Translations under genes and position numbers: made by a program
Notes under the pieces: model-generated
The model's database searches: none
Seen by the model: only the letters and a program-made list of their open reading frames with translations
Told to the model about the DNA's origin: nothing
Source: JAEDHM01 sp964368645
GTDB lineage: Bacteria; Bacillota; Clostridia; Christensenellales; CAG-1252
Length of the DNA: 64,000 nt
Assembly: GCA_964368645.1 (NCBI GenBank)
Contig: CAYJBY010000006.1
Location: forward strand, 50,428 to 114,427
Direction: 5' to 3'
In this document: one piece after another, positions 1 through 8,451 of the stretch
Layout of the letters: every line of letters starts with the position of its first letter
Position numbering within the stretch: the first letter of the stretch is position 1

Positions 1-409
1 TGGCGCAGCATAAGCTTACGCAGGGGCAATAGGAAACGTAACAAGGTTCGGGAATCAGAACCTCGTCGTCAGGCTCCAAAAGAGCGCGCATTGCCAAGTC
101 GATACCCTCGCTGGCACCTACGGTGACCATAACCTGCTCGAAAGCATATTCTACGCCGTAACGCTCTCTCACGTACTTAACTATCGCCTTGCGGAGAGAG
201 GGCATACCGGAATTGGAAGTGTATTGGGTAATACCGTCGGTAATGCTCTTAACGCCGGCTTGCGCCACGTTCTTAGGTGTGGGGAAGTCGGGTTCGCCAA
301 CGCCCAAGGAAATAGCGTTAGGCATATCGGAAAGCACGTCGAAGTATTTTCTGATACCGGACGGCTTGATTTCGCTGGCTCTTTTGCTAAGATATTTAGA
401 ATAATCCAT
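1..409 (-). CDS. PLP-dependent aminotransferase class I/II (N-terminal part; cut by window edge)
   Basis: Only the first 136 residues are in the window; the gene runs off the left edge. The protein begins MDYSKYLSKRASEIKPSGIR and shows the usual start of aspartate-aminotransferase-like fold type I enzymes: the segment ISLGVGEPDFPTP near residues 33-45, then YTSNSGMPSLRKAI near residues 63-76, and the cofactor-binding start VGASEGIDLAMRAL near residues 97-110. These are standard motifs of the family that moves amino groups between amino acids and 2-oxo acids with pyridoxal phosphate. The lysine that binds the cofactor lies outside the window, so the substrate cannot be judged. The ATG at 407-409 has GAGGT (416-420 on the plus strand, read in reverse) as ribosome binding site. 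A good promoter lies just upstream. Confidence 0.85.
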   Translation of the reverse strand, partial: MDYSKYLSKRASEIKPSGIRKYFDVLSDMPNAISLGVGEPDFPTPKNVAQAGVKSITDGITQYTSNSGMPSLRKAIVKYVRERYGVEYAFEQVMVTVGASEGIDLAMRALLEPDDEVLIPEPCYVSYCPCVSLCCA

Positions 410-461
410 AGTATTACCTCATTTTTATTTGTCCTTCGATTGTCCTCGGAGCGACAACCTT

Positions 462-490
462 ATTATAAATGCTTTTACAGCTTTTGGCAA
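462..490 (-). promoter_or_regulatory. Promoter of the aminotransferase gene
   Basis: On the minus strand TTGCCA (485-490) and TATAAT (462-467) are 17 bases apart. The predicted start of transcription near 455 gives a leader of about 46 bases. Confidence 0.7.
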
Positions 491-508
491 TACCCAAAAG
501 GGATTTTC

Positions 509-695
509 CGACCACAAAAAAACAATGGTGTTGTGGGGTGGATGTCGGGCTGTGTTTGTCATTCTGAGGAGCAACTTCGTTGCGACGAAGAATCTCGCAT
601 CTATGCGGTATCTTAAGTAAGACTTCTTTCTCCCCCGGGGTTTTCCGCCTTTCGGCGAGATTCTTCACTTCGCGTAAACGCTCGTTCAGAATGAC
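509..695. repeat. R-type palindromic element, with an E-type remnant at its left
   Basis: The R element spans 558-695. Its left arm starts GTCATTCTGAGG and ends CGAAGAATCTCGC. Its right arm is the mirror image, GCGAGATTCTTC to CAGAATGAC, so the unit is a head-to-head inverted repeat of 138 bp. The piece at about 509-542 (ccacaaaaa... ttgtggggtgg) is a degenerate E-type hairpin. The rest of 410-894 holds only the two flanking promoters. Confidence 0.85.
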
Positions 696-858
696 AATCA
701 GAGTGGGGTGGGTTCACTATGACACGTATCTATTCGCTTATCTTACAATTTATTAGGTGAATAATTGCATAATACTGACTTTTTATGCAATTTGCCCCTG
801 CTTTTTTATCGATTATATACCTATGCGCCCCTTGCAACGGTGAAAAATCGGAAAAGGG

Positions 859-886
859 TTGACATTTTTTGGTTTTTATTTAATAA
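859..886 (+). promoter_or_regulatory. Promoter of the acyl-ligase/carrier/acyltransferase cluster
   Basis: TTGACA at 859-864 is followed after 16 bases by the -10-like TAATAA (881-886). The first good ATG is at 895, so the transcript would have almost no leader, and no Shine-Dalgarno sequence is visible before that ATG. Confidence 0.55.
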
Positions 887-894
887 TAAAGACT

Positions 895-2388
895 ATGAGC
901 AATTATTTCTTGAATTGTCTGACTTCGGAGGAGCACAAAAGGGTGCCGTTCGTGGGTACCGTATCCCGTCTGCTTTCGCTGGCGGAACGCAACTATCCCG
1001 ACGCTCCGGCTCTGCGCGATGCTACCTCCGCATATACCTATAAGGAACTCTCGGCTGATTTGGCTTTAAGGCGCGCCGCACTGAAGGAAGCGGGCGTTAA
1101 TAAAGGCGACGTGGTAGGCGTTTTGATGAAGAACTCCGTCCTGTCCGCCGAATGGATGCTGACTATCCTGTCTTACGGTGCTATTTTGGTGCCGTTCCCT
1201 GTTGCCACAGACGAATACCACTACCTCTCCGCTCTTGCCAAGTTCGGCATTAAAGCGATGATAAAAGAGAGTAGCTATACCTACGTCACAGAGGACAAGG
1301 TCACGATTATAGCTCCCGACGCCAAGGGCGAAAAGCCCCTTTCCGCCGCCAATTTGGTCAACGCAGATCCTGCTATGATTTTCTTTACAGGCGGCACTAC
1401 CGGCGATCCCAAGGGAACTCTGCTTTGTCACCGTGCCATAATGCGCGGTGCGCTTAACGGCGTGTACCTCCCCGACGGCGTTTTCGGACAGTTGTTCCTA
1501 AGCGTACTGCCCTTCTCCCACGTATTCGGTTTTGTGCGGTGTCTTTTGACTCCCATCTATTGCGGCTCCGAGGTTTATATCACCTCTCCTTACGCCTTTT
1601 TGCGTAATTTTGCCAACGTGAAACCCACCGTTGCGGTATTGGTTCCGGGGTTGGCGGACGCGTTGCTCAAGGCGGCTGACGAGGGCGGCGAGCAGGTGCT
1701 GGGCGGCAGACTTAACAAAATCCTCTGCGGCGGAGCGGCGATACCTCACCGCGTCAGCGAGGGCTTTAAGAAGTACAACGTCAGAGTTGTAACGGGCTAC
1801 GGTATGACGGAAACGGCTAATTCTATTTCCGCTGACTTTACCCCCTTAGACAACAACAATTCGGTAGGCAGGATTTATCCGAAACAGCGTATGCGGTTTA
1901 GGAACGGCGAGGTTCAGCTTCAGGGCGACAACCTTTTGACCTGCTACTACAACGATCCCGAAGCCACCAAGGAAGCGTTTACCGAGGACGGCTGGTTCAG
2001 AACGGGCGACGTTGGGCATATGGACCGCAACGGTTTTTTGCACCTGACAGGAAGAATCAAAAACATCATTCTCCTTTCCAACGGCGAGAACGTCTATCCC
2101 GAGGAAATCGAGGAATCCTTCAGCGAAAGTCCGCTGGTTAAGGACTGCGTGGCAAAGGAAGACGCGGTCAACGGCACTCCCGTTATCGCGCTGGAGATTT
2201 TGCCTGTTGCGGAAATGCTTACAAAAAGTTACGAGGAGCTGTACGCGATTTATTCGTCGATGATCGACACGTACAATATGACTCAGCCCTCTCACAAAAA
2301 AATATCAAAGCTAATCGTTAGGCTTATCGATTTTGAGCGGACGATTAGTATGAAAATCAAAAGGAAGAGATTCTATGAACAACATTGA
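895..2388 (+). CDS. AMP-dependent acyl ligase (ANL superfamily; acyl-CoA or acyl-ACP synthetase)
   Basis: The 497-residue protein activates a carboxylic acid as acyl-AMP and passes it to a thiol. The family signatures are all present: the P-loop-like TGGTTGDPKG near residues 165-174, GYGMTET, GWFRTGDVG, and the hinge region GRIKNIILLSNGENVYPEEIE-type segment in the C-terminal third; a basic KIKRKR close to the end may hold the A10 lysine. An in-frame TTG at 859 would add 12 residues but overlaps the -35 box, so ATG 895 is chosen. The stop codon overlaps the start of a carrier-protein gene by 14 bases and an acyltransferase follows, so the likely acceptor is that carrier protein. Together the three resemble a split version of Aas (acyl-ACP synthetase plus acyltransferase). 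The true acyl substrate is unknown. Confidence 0.85.
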   Translation: MSNYFLNCLTSEEHKRVPFVGTVSRLLSLAERNYPDAPALRDATSAYTYKELSADLALRRAALKEAGVNKGDVVGVLMKNSVLSAEWMLTILSYGAILVPFPVATDEYHYLSALAKFGIKAMIKESSYTYVTEDKVTIIAPDAKGEKPLSAANLVNADPAMIFFTGGTTGDPKGTLLCHRAIMRGALNGVYLPDGVFGQLFLSVLPFSHVFGFVRCLLTPIYCGSEVYITSPYAFLRNFANVKPTVAVLVPGLADALLKAADEGGEQVLGGRLNKILCGGAAIPHRVSEGFKKYNVRVVTGYGMTETANSISADFTPLDNNNSVGRIYPKQRMRFRNGEVQLQGDNLLTCYYNDPEATKEAFTEDGWFRTGDVGHMDRNGFLHLTGRIKNIILLSNGENVYPEEIEESFSESPLVKDCVAKEDAVNGTPVIALEILPVAEMLTKSYEELYAIYSSMIDTYNMTQPSHKKISKLIVRLIDFERTISMKIKRKRFYEQH

Positions 2389-2614
2389 TATCTTAGCCGT
2401 ACTTAAGACTATACTTGCTAAGAACCTACCCGACACGGATTTATCGGGATTAACGGACGACACGAAACTCAACACGATAGACGGTTTGACCTCTTTGGTT
2501 TTGGTTATGGTGCTCTATGACGCCGAAAATCAATTCTGCATATCCATAGACGATCCCACCGACCTGAAAACGATAGGAGATTTGCTCTCCTACGTTTCGG
2601 CGAGAATCGCATAG
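2375..2614 (+). CDS. Acyl carrier protein-like small protein
   Basis: This 79-residue protein has the length and helical pattern of stand-alone acyl carrier proteins. The expected attachment serine for 4'-phosphopantetheine is Ser40 in the segment GLTSLVLVMVLYDAE; the usual Asp before that Ser is Thr here, so the classic DSL motif reads TSL. It starts inside the end of the ligase gene (14-base overlap) and stops 3 bases before the acyltransferase gene, which indicates translational coupling and a joint function: the ligase loads it and the acyltransferase unloads it. It is unlikely to be the housekeeping fatty-acid ACP because of its sequence divergence and context. Confidence 0.75.
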   Translation: MNNIDILAVLKTILAKNLPDTDLSGLTDDTKLNTIDGLTSLVLVMVLYDAENQFCISIDDPTDLKTIGDLLSYVSARIA

Positions 2615-2617
2615 CTT

Positions 2618-3451
2618 ATGGCGGCGAAAAGAACCCCCGAAGGCAAGAATACAGAAGGCAAGCGTCAAGGCTTTTATTACCGAGCCGCTATGTGTATTGC
2701 GCGGACGTTTATCTTCCGCAAGCGGACGGTGGTAAGACAGCAGGAATCTCCCGAGGGAGAAACGGCGGTTTACGTATGCAACCATTCGGGAGCTATCGGG
2801 CCGATGAGCGTCAGCCTATATTTTGACCGTCCGTACCGTTCTTGGGTAACGCATTGCGTTTTTGATAAGGAAATCACCCCCAATTTTATTTTTCACGACT
2901 TTTTTCAGGGCAGACAATTCAAGTGGAAAGCTCCTATGCGGCTTTTAAGCCGTATCGTGGCGGTTTTGCTTCGCCCCCTTTTAACAGCGCAAAACGGCGT
3001 TAAGGTGTACCGCACTGACGCCAGAGTTTTCGGCACCTATAAGGAAAGCGTCAAGACCTTAGAGGGCGGCGAAAATCTGGTAATCTTTGCGGAAAGTCCC
3101 GTCAAGGGCGGCAAATACGTCAACAAGCTGTACGACGGCATTGCCGACTTGGGCTTGTTTTACTGGCGCGTCACAGGCAAAAAGCTGAAATATTATCCCG
3201 TATATATCCCCTCAACATTGCGAACGGTGAACGTGGGCGAGTCCGTTGAATTTTGCCCCGACAACACCATCGAGGAAGAGAGAGTGCGCCTAACCTCCGC
3301 GATAGAAAGCGCAATCAACGCTATCGGCGATAGTCTGCCGCCCCACAAGGTGGCTAACTTCCTGCCCCCTGCGTATTACGAGAATTACGCGGAATATATC
3401 AACGATCCGGCGGCGTATTGGAAATTTGTGGAACAAAAGCACAGCGACTGA
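2618..3451 (+). CDS. Divergent PlsC-like acyltransferase
   Basis: The 277-residue protein resembles 1-acyl-glycerol-3-phosphate acyltransferases (PlsC/LPLAT fold), which transfer an acyl chain to a lysolipid. The visible block is VCNHSGAIGPM at about residues 53-63, which fits the catalytic NHxxxxD block except that the final Asp is absent (Gly). A later IFAES segment near residue 150 stands where the family has its FPEG-type block, followed by a basic VKGGKY. There is no signal peptide or clear membrane helix; a basic N-terminus may bring it to the membrane. It is the third gene of a tightly packed trio and ends 15 bases before argH. The altered motif leaves activity uncertain, and it could act on an unusual acceptor. 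Confidence 0.6.
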   Translation: MAAKRTPEGKNTEGKRQGFYYRAAMCIARTFIFRKRTVVRQQESPEGETAVYVCNHSGAIGPMSVSLYFDRPYRSWVTHCVFDKEITPNFIFHDFFQGRQFKWKAPMRLLSRIVAVLLRPLLTAQNGVKVYRTDARVFGTYKESVKTLEGGENLVIFAESPVKGGKYVNKLYDGIADLGLFYWRVTGKKLKYYPVYIPSTLRTVNVGESVEFCPDNTIEEERVRLTSAIESAINAIGDSLPPHKVANFLPPAYYENYAEYINDPAAYWKFVEQKHSD

Positions 3452-3465
3452 TTGAGGAGATAACT

Positions 3466-4842
3466 ATGGAAAAACTTTGGAAAGGACGTTTGCAGGAAGC
3501 GGCGGAACCGATTGCCGAGGAGCTTAACCGTTCTATCGGCGTGGACGGACGTATGTACCGTCAGGACGCTTTGGGCAGTATCGCTCACGCGGCTATGCTC
3601 AAGACCTGCGGCATTATTTCCGCCGAGGATTACGAGGCTATCGAAAAGGGTTTGACCGAAATCGTTGCCGATATTGACAGCGGCAAGCTGACTATCGATC
3701 CCTTAGCCGAGGATATACACACCTTTTTGGAGGGCGAGCTGACCGCGAGAGTGGGCGAGGCAGGTAAAAGACTGCATACCGCAAGGAGCCGCAACGATCA
3801 GGTGGCAACCGACCTGAAATTGTATCTAAGAGAGCAAATTGCGGAAATCAAGGAGCTTTTGAAGTCCTTATTGCAGGTTATCCGCGAAAAGGCAAACGCC
3901 AACCTCAACACGGTTATGGCAGGCTACACTCATCTCCAAATCGCACAGCCCGTAACCTATGCTCAGTACCTTATGGCTTACGCGTCGATGTTTATGCGCG
4001 ACGTAACAAGGCTTGAGGACTGCACCAAGCGTATGAACACCTCTCCCTTGGGAAGCTGTGCGTTAGCTGGCACAACCTATCCCGTTGACCGCAGACTGAC
4101 CGCCGCCGCGCTTAACTTTACCGAGCCTTGCTCCAACAGTATGGACGGCGTTTCCGACCGCGACTACGTTATGGAGTTAAGCTCCGACTGCGCGGTTATT
4201 ATGACTCACCTCAGCCGTCTTTCGGAGGAAATGATTATCTGGTCGGGAACCGAATTCGGATATTTGACTCTCCCCGACCGCTTTACCACAGGCTCCAGCA
4301 TTATGCCCCAAAAGAAAAACCCCGATTTCGCCGAGCTGATAAGAGGTAAAACAGGGCGCGTCTTCGGGGATATGATTTCGATTTTCACCGTTATGAAAGC
4401 TCTTCCCTTAGCGTATAACAAGGATATGCAGGAAGACAAGGAAGGGGTTTTTGACAGCATCGACACCGTCAAAAAATGCTTACAGGTTATGGCTCCGATG
4501 CTAATGTCCGTCAAGGTCAACGCCGAGGTTATGGCGGCAGGCGCGGAGAAAGGCTATATCAACGCCACCGACTGCGCCGATTATTTAACGCGCAAGGGTA
4601 TGCCCTTCCGCACCGCTTACAAGCTGACAGGCGAGCTGGTCGCTTTGTGCGTTTCTCGCAAAATCCCTCTGTCCGCACTGCCCATCGCGGATTTCCGCGC
4701 GGCAAGCCCCTTGTTTGAAGAGGATATTTACGAGGCAATCTCCTTGTCCGTGTGCTTAGGCAAACGCACCTCCGAGGGCGGCCCGGCACCGCAGGCGGTC
4801 AAGGCGCAAATCGACCTTCTGGACAAGTTTTTATCCCGTTAA
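3466..4842 (+). CDS. argH: Argininosuccinate lyase
   Basis: This 458-residue enzyme splits argininosuccinate into arginine and fumarate, the last step of arginine biosynthesis. It has the fumarase/aspartase-superfamily signature GSSIMPQKKNP beginning at residue 276, plus TARSRNDQVATDLKLY and the HLQIAQPVTYAQY block. Length matches the family. ATG 3466 is chosen because GAGGAGA (3454-3460) lies 5 bases before it; a TTG at 3418 would give an unneeded 16-residue extension overlapping the previous gene. It is close behind the acyl-lipid trio and may share its transcript. The partner argG lies 2 kb away on the other strand, so the two genes do not form the usual argGH operon here. Confidence 0.97.
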   Translation: MEKLWKGRLQEAAEPIAEELNRSIGVDGRMYRQDALGSIAHAAMLKTCGIISAEDYEAIEKGLTEIVADIDSGKLTIDPLAEDIHTFLEGELTARVGEAGKRLHTARSRNDQVATDLKLYLREQIAEIKELLKSLLQVIREKANANLNTVMAGYTHLQIAQPVTYAQYLMAYASMFMRDVTRLEDCTKRMNTSPLGSCALAGTTYPVDRRLTAAALNFTEPCSNSMDGVSDRDYVMELSSDCAVIMTHLSRLSEEMIIWSGTEFGYLTLPDRFTTGSSIMPQKKNPDFAELIRGKTGRVFGDMISIFTVMKALPLAYNKDMQEDKEGVFDSIDTVKKCLQVMAPMLMSVKVNAEVMAAGAEKGYINATDCADYLTRKGMPFRTAYKLTGELVALCVSRKIPLSALPIADFRAASPLFEEDIYEAISLSVCLGKRTSEGGPAPQAVKAQIDLLDKFLSR

Positions 4843-4861
4843 TCCATTTTATAATAGTTTT

Positions 4862-5165
4862 GTCATTCTGAGGAGTGAACTTTCACGGTCGGGATTTCTC
4901 GCAATACCGTGTAGCTCTGTCATTCTGAGGAGCAACCACGTTGCGCCCGTAACCCACGCTCTGTCATTCTGAGGAGTAATCTATTACGACGAAGAATCTC
5001 GCATTTATGCGGTATCTTACGTAGGACTGCTTTTTTTCTCGGGTTTCTCGCAAGAATATGTAATATTGTTGTGGGGTGGGTTCTCCAACGCCCTACTTTC
5101 TCCCCCTTGATTTTCCGCATAAATGCGAGATTCTTCACTTCGCATAAACGCTCGCTCAGAATGAC
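4862..5165. repeat. Compound R-type repeat with three left arms and one right arm
   Basis: Left arms beginning GTCATTCTGAGG start at 4862, 4919 and 4963; the mirror-image right arm (GCGAGATTCTTC to CAGAATGAC) ends at 5165. A stretch near 5055-5085 (ttgttgtggggtgggttctcc) is E-family sequence. This fills the space between argH and the Fic gene, 4843-5206; nothing else is visible there. Confidence 0.85.
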
Positions 5166-5206
5166 ACCTACTTCTTCTCGTATCTTCTCCTAAACACCTA
5201 CTATTT

Positions 5207-6097
5207 CTAACAATATTTTATTCTAAAATAATCAAGCAACCTCTTGAATTTGTCCTGTGCAAAAAGGCAGGTATCTCTTAAATAGCCCCTTTCTCTTGTC
5301 CACTCGTGCAAGCCCCGATAATAAAACATTTTGGTTTCCTCGTCAATGACAAAAGGAACTATACCCTGTTTTAGACATTCTTTCAAAAGGATTAACCTAC
5401 CCACTCTGCCGTTACCGTCCTGAAAAGGGTGTATCCGTTCAAAGCGATAATGGAAATCCAGCAGGTCATCAACGCCCTTGTTTTTATTCAGGTTATATTC
5501 GTTCAAAAGCTCCGCCATTTTTGCCGATACGTCTTCCGGTGCGGCGGTTTCCTCGCCTCCTACCTCGTTGGGTACGCGCTTGTATTCCCCCACGGCAAAC
5601 CATTCCTTGCGGCTGTCGGCGGTGCCGTTTTTCAGCGTGCGGTGCAGCAGTTTGATAAAGCTCTCGGTAAGCTTGTCGTCAGCGTGCCGAATTACAAAAT
5701 CAATACAACGAAAATGATTCGCCGTTTCAATAATGTCGTCCACGTTGACAGCCGTACCGTCAAGTCCGATAGTGTTTGTTTCATAAATATACCGCGTTTG
5801 GTCGTGAGTCAGGCGGCTTCCCTCAATATGGTTAGAGTTATAGGTTAGCTCTATCTGCAACCTATGATAAATGCCGCCGTGAGTTTGTGCGGATTGTTCT
5901 CTTTTCAGCACGGCAAGCAAACCGACCGCGCTCTCGCGTCCGTTTTTTCGCAAAGGTTTTTGAGCGGTTTCGGGAATATACCAAGTTTTACCCTTCAAAA
6001 CAACTTCAGGTATTCGTTTTTCGGCGCAGTAATTGCGAACGCTCCTTTCGGACACGTTCCATTTTTTTGCGGCTTCTGCAACGGAAAGATATTTCAT
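5207..6097 (-). CDS. Fic-domain protein with N-terminal helix-turn-helix
   Basis: The 296-residue protein starts with a MerR/excisionase-like winged helix (SVAEAAKKWNVSERSVRNYC, residues 5-24). It then carries the inhibitory motif S88-N-H-I-E92-G, fitting [S/T]xxxE[G/N], and the complete Fic active site HPFQDGNGRVGR at residues 223-234. Fic enzymes usually transfer AMP from ATP to hydroxyl groups of target proteins; an inhibitory helix placed N-terminal to the Fic core marks class II. The DNA-binding domain suggests it also regulates transcription, most simply its own. Start ATG 6097 is preceded by GAGGTT. A 12-bp inverted repeat lies immediately upstream of the promoter. No toxin-antitoxin partner gene is next to it. 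Targets are unknown. Confidence 0.88.
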   Translation of the reverse strand: MKYLSVAEAAKKWNVSERSVRNYCAEKRIPEVVLKGKTWYIPETAQKPLRKNGRESAVGLLAVLKREQSAQTHGGIYHRLQIELTYNSNHIEGSRLTHDQTRYIYETNTIGLDGTAVNVDDIIETANHFRCIDFVIRHADDKLTESFIKLLHRTLKNGTADSRKEWFAVGEYKRVPNEVGGEETAAPEDVSAKMAELLNEYNLNKNKGVDDLLDFHYRFERIHPFQDGNGRVGRLILLKECLKQGIVPFVIDEETKMFYYRGLHEWTRERGYLRDTCLFAQDKFKRLLDYFRIKYC

Positions 6098-6117
6098 AAT
6101 TGTAACCTCACACTACT

Positions 6118-6183
6118 ATTATATCACATTATCGGCAAAAAACAACCCACATAATCGCTCAAAAGGCAATGTTTTTGCCGATA
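6118..6183 (-). promoter_or_regulatory. Fic promoter with flanking inverted-repeat operator
   Basis: The minus-strand -10 box TATAAT is at 6118-6123; the -35 region is weak. Directly upstream a perfect 12-bp inverted repeat, TATCGGCAAAAA (6130-6141) and TTTTTGCCGATA (6172-6183), is separated by 30 bases. One arm lies where the -35 element should be. A third copy of TATCGGCAAAAAA lies at 6792-6804. Confidence 0.55.
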
Positions 6184-6285
6184 GCACACACTGATTAACC
6201 ATATCGGCGCACCATAGCCCTTGACTTTCCGCAAGAATACGGTATTATGTCTTCTCCGTTTCAGCGCATAACGATACTTTATTCT

Positions 6286-6448
6286 GTCATTCTGAGGGGC
6301 AACCACGTTGCGCCCGTAACTCGTGCTTTGTCATTCTGAGGAGCAACCACGTTGCAACGAAGAATCTCGCGTTTACGCGCTTTTTTACGTTGTTTTCCGC
6401 CTGTCGGCGAGATTCTTCACTTCGAGCAAAGCTCTCGTTCAGAATGAC
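6286..6448. repeat. R-type palindromic element with doubled left arm
   Basis: Left arms start at 6286 and 6330 (GTCATTCTGAGG), and the right arm ends at 6448 (CAGAATGAC). It is part of the gene-free stretch 6098-6883, which also holds the E-type units and a terminator. Confidence 0.85.
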
Positions 6449-6540
6449 AGAACTGTGTTTTCGTAAAAATTCGTTTGCTTATTTGTGAACAGGTTCAGCT
6501 TTTCTCCCTATTCGTTCGCTCCAAAGACTTGCCCTCTCCC

Positions 6541-6685
6541 CGGGGTTCCCCACAATACGTCGCACGTTTTTATGGGGTGGTTGTCGGGGTTCCCCGCAAG
6601 AATATGTGATATTGTTGTGGGGTGGGTTCTCCAACGCATTTCTTTCTCGGGGTTCCCCGCAAAAACGTCGCACGTTTTTGTGGGG
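6541..6685. repeat. Three consecutive E-type hairpin elements
   Basis: Units lie at about 6541-6580, 6586-6625 and 6649-6685. Each begins GGGGTTCCCC and ends GTGGGG or TGGGGTGG. The last is a near-perfect hairpin: CCCCGCAAAAACGT pairs with ACGTTTTTGTGGGG around the loop CGC. Confidence 0.8.
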
Positions 6686-6693
6686 TAATAGAA

Positions 6694-6725
6694 AAAACCG
6701 ACGGTACAACCGTCGGTTTTGTTTT
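6694..6725 (-). terminator. Rho-independent terminator downstream of argG
   Basis: The arms AAAACCGACGG (6694-6704) and CCGTCGGTTTT (6710-6720) form an 11-bp stem with loop TACAA. A/T runs on both sides make it usable from either strand. It lies about 160 bases past the argG stop. Confidence 0.85.
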
Positions 6726-6883
6726 CTATAGCATTTTCCCCTTTTCGTTTTATGCTATCGGCTCTTAAAAACGGTGAGCCGTTACCGCTTTTATCGGCAA
6801 AAAATACCGATTGTTTTTTGTTTTGTTTGACCGCCGTCATTTCTTCCTTGACTGCCGTCTTTGCATATTGCGGACTGCCGATT

Positions 6884-8113
6884 TTATTTTTTGTTGAGCT
6901 TATTAACCGCCGCCTGCACCTTGATAGGAAGACCGAAAAGGTTGATAAAGCCTGCGCTGTCCGCCTGATTATACACGTTGTCCTCGCCGAAGGTTGCGAT
7001 TTGCTCGGAGTACAAAGACCAGTCGCTCCACACGCCTGCTTTGATGATATTGCCCTTATAGAGCTTGAGCTTAACCTTACCTGTAACGTGTTCCTGCGTC
7101 TTATCCACGAAAGCGGAAAGAGCCTCTCTTAGCGGAGTAAACCACTGACCGTTGTAAACCAACTCCGCAAAGGTGATTGCGATTTCCTTTTTCTTGTGAG
7201 CGGTCATCTTGTCAAGAGTCACTGTCTCCAGATAATCGTGCGCCGCGTAAAGTATCGTGCCGCCGGGGGTTTCGTAAACGCCGTGGGATTTCATACCGAC
7301 AAGACGGTTTTCCACTACGTCCAAAAGGCCTATGCCGTTAGCTCCGCCAAGCTCGTTGAGCTTGTAAATAATATCCTTTGCGCTGAGAGCCTCGCCGTCC
7401 AGCTTAACAGGTACGCCTGCTTCAAACTCCAACTCAACGTAGGTCGCCTTGTCGGGAGCGGTCATAGGAGAAACGCCCATTTCAAGGAAGCCCTTTTTGT
7501 CATATTGCGGCTCGTTCTCGGGGAATTCCAAATCCAAACCCTCGTGAGATAAGTGCCACATATTCTTATCCTTGGAATAGTTGGTTTCGCGGTTGATTTT
7601 CAGAGGGATATTGTGCGCCTCGGCGTACTCGATCTCTTCCTCACGGGATTTTATGCTCCATTCTCTCCAAGGAGCGATTATCTGCATATCGGGAGCGAAA
7701 GCCTTAATCGTCAGCTCGAAACGCACCTGATCGTTGCCCTTGCCTGTACAGCCGTGACAAATCGCGTCCGCGCCCTCTTTGACGGCGATTTCCGCCAAGT
7801 GCTTGGCGATAACAGGTCTTGCAAAAGAGGTACCTAAAAGGTAGCCCTCGTAATCCGCGCCGGCTTTAACGGTGGGGATAATAAAATCATTGACGAACTC
7901 GTCTTCCAAGTTCATAACGTACAGCTTGGACGCGCCGGTCTTGATTGCCTTTTCCTCCAAGCCCTCCAGCTCGTCGCCCTGTCCCACGTTACCGGAAACA
8001 GCTATAACCTCGCAGTTATTGTAATTCTCTTTAAGCCAGGGAATAATGATTGAAGTGTCAAGTCCGCCTGAGTAAGCCAGTACAACCTTTTTGATATCCT
8101 GTTTGCTTTTCAT
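6884..8113 (-). CDS. argG: Argininosuccinate synthase
   Basis: This 409-residue enzyme joins citrulline and aspartate with ATP to make argininosuccinate, the step before ArgH. The N-terminal pyrophosphatase-type nucleotide loop AYSGGLDTS (about residues 13-21) is intact, followed by TGKGNDQVRFE and APWREWS; length is normal for the family. GGAGGT stands 7 bases before the ATG at 8113. The gene is monocistronic, ends in a repeat-rich stretch with a terminator, and has a near-consensus promoter with an ARG-box-like site beside the -35 element, so repression by an ArgR-type regulator with arginine is likely. Confidence 0.97.
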   Translation of the reverse strand: MKSKQDIKKVVLAYSGGLDTSIIIPWLKENYNNCEVIAVSGNVGQGDELEGLEEKAIKTGASKLYVMNLEDEFVNDFIIPTVKAGADYEGYLLGTSFARPVIAKHLAEIAVKEGADAICHGCTGKGNDQVRFELTIKAFAPDMQIIAPWREWSIKSREEEIEYAEAHNIPLKINRETNYSKDKNMWHLSHEGLDLEFPENEPQYDKKGFLEMGVSPMTAPDKATYVELEFEAGVPVKLDGEALSAKDIIYKLNELGGANGIGLLDVVENRLVGMKSHGVYETPGGTILYAAHDYLETVTLDKMTAHKKKEIAITFAELVYNGQWFTPLREALSAFVDKTQEHVTGKVKLKLYKGNIIKAGVWSDWSLYSEQIATFGEDNVYNQADSAGFINLFGLPIKVQAAVNKLNKK

Positions 8114-8165
8114 AATGACCTCCGATATTCACGCAGAGAATCTTCTCTCCGCACGTTACCCCCAT

Positions 8166-8194
8166 ATCATAATTCCGCTTTTGATTAATGTCAA
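8166..8194 (-). promoter_or_regulatory. argG promoter
   Basis: On the minus strand, TTGACA (8189-8194) and TATGAT (8166-8171) are 17 bases apart. The leader is about 46 bases and shows no attenuator hairpin. Confidence 0.8.
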
Positions 8195-8202
8195 CTGTTT
8201 TT

Positions 8203-8216
8203 TGCATAAACATTCA
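8203..8216 (-). promoter_or_regulatory. ARG-box-like operator (ArgR family)
   Basis: Read on the minus strand, TGAATGTTTATGCA lies 8 bases upstream of the argG -35 box. It resembles the ARG-box pattern TGAATaattATTCA in both half-sites. Further AT-rich, TATGCA-containing sequence follows up to about 8300 and may hold weaker boxes. The rest of 8114-8496 holds nothing else that I recognise except the terminator at 8452-8490. Confidence 0.5.
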
Positions 8217-8451
8217 AATATTTTATTTATATTTTGCCAAATATGCAATATTTACAAAGTTTTATGCAAAATGCGCATATTTTATATGTGGCTTATGCAC
8301 CGCAGACCGAAAACCCGCGTTGCACCCTCTCCTCTTACGCAATTATCCGCTCCGCTCCCCGAAAAACGAAATTATTGTACTATATAAAACAATCAAAAAT
8401 GGTAAGTGTTTTATGCTTGCTCATAGTAGGCGTTACATTCCGCTCAAATAA

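Noticed and set aside
3418..3465. N-terminal extension of ArgH from a TTG
   Set aside because: It overlaps the acyltransferase gene, and GAGGAGA directly precedes ATG 3466.
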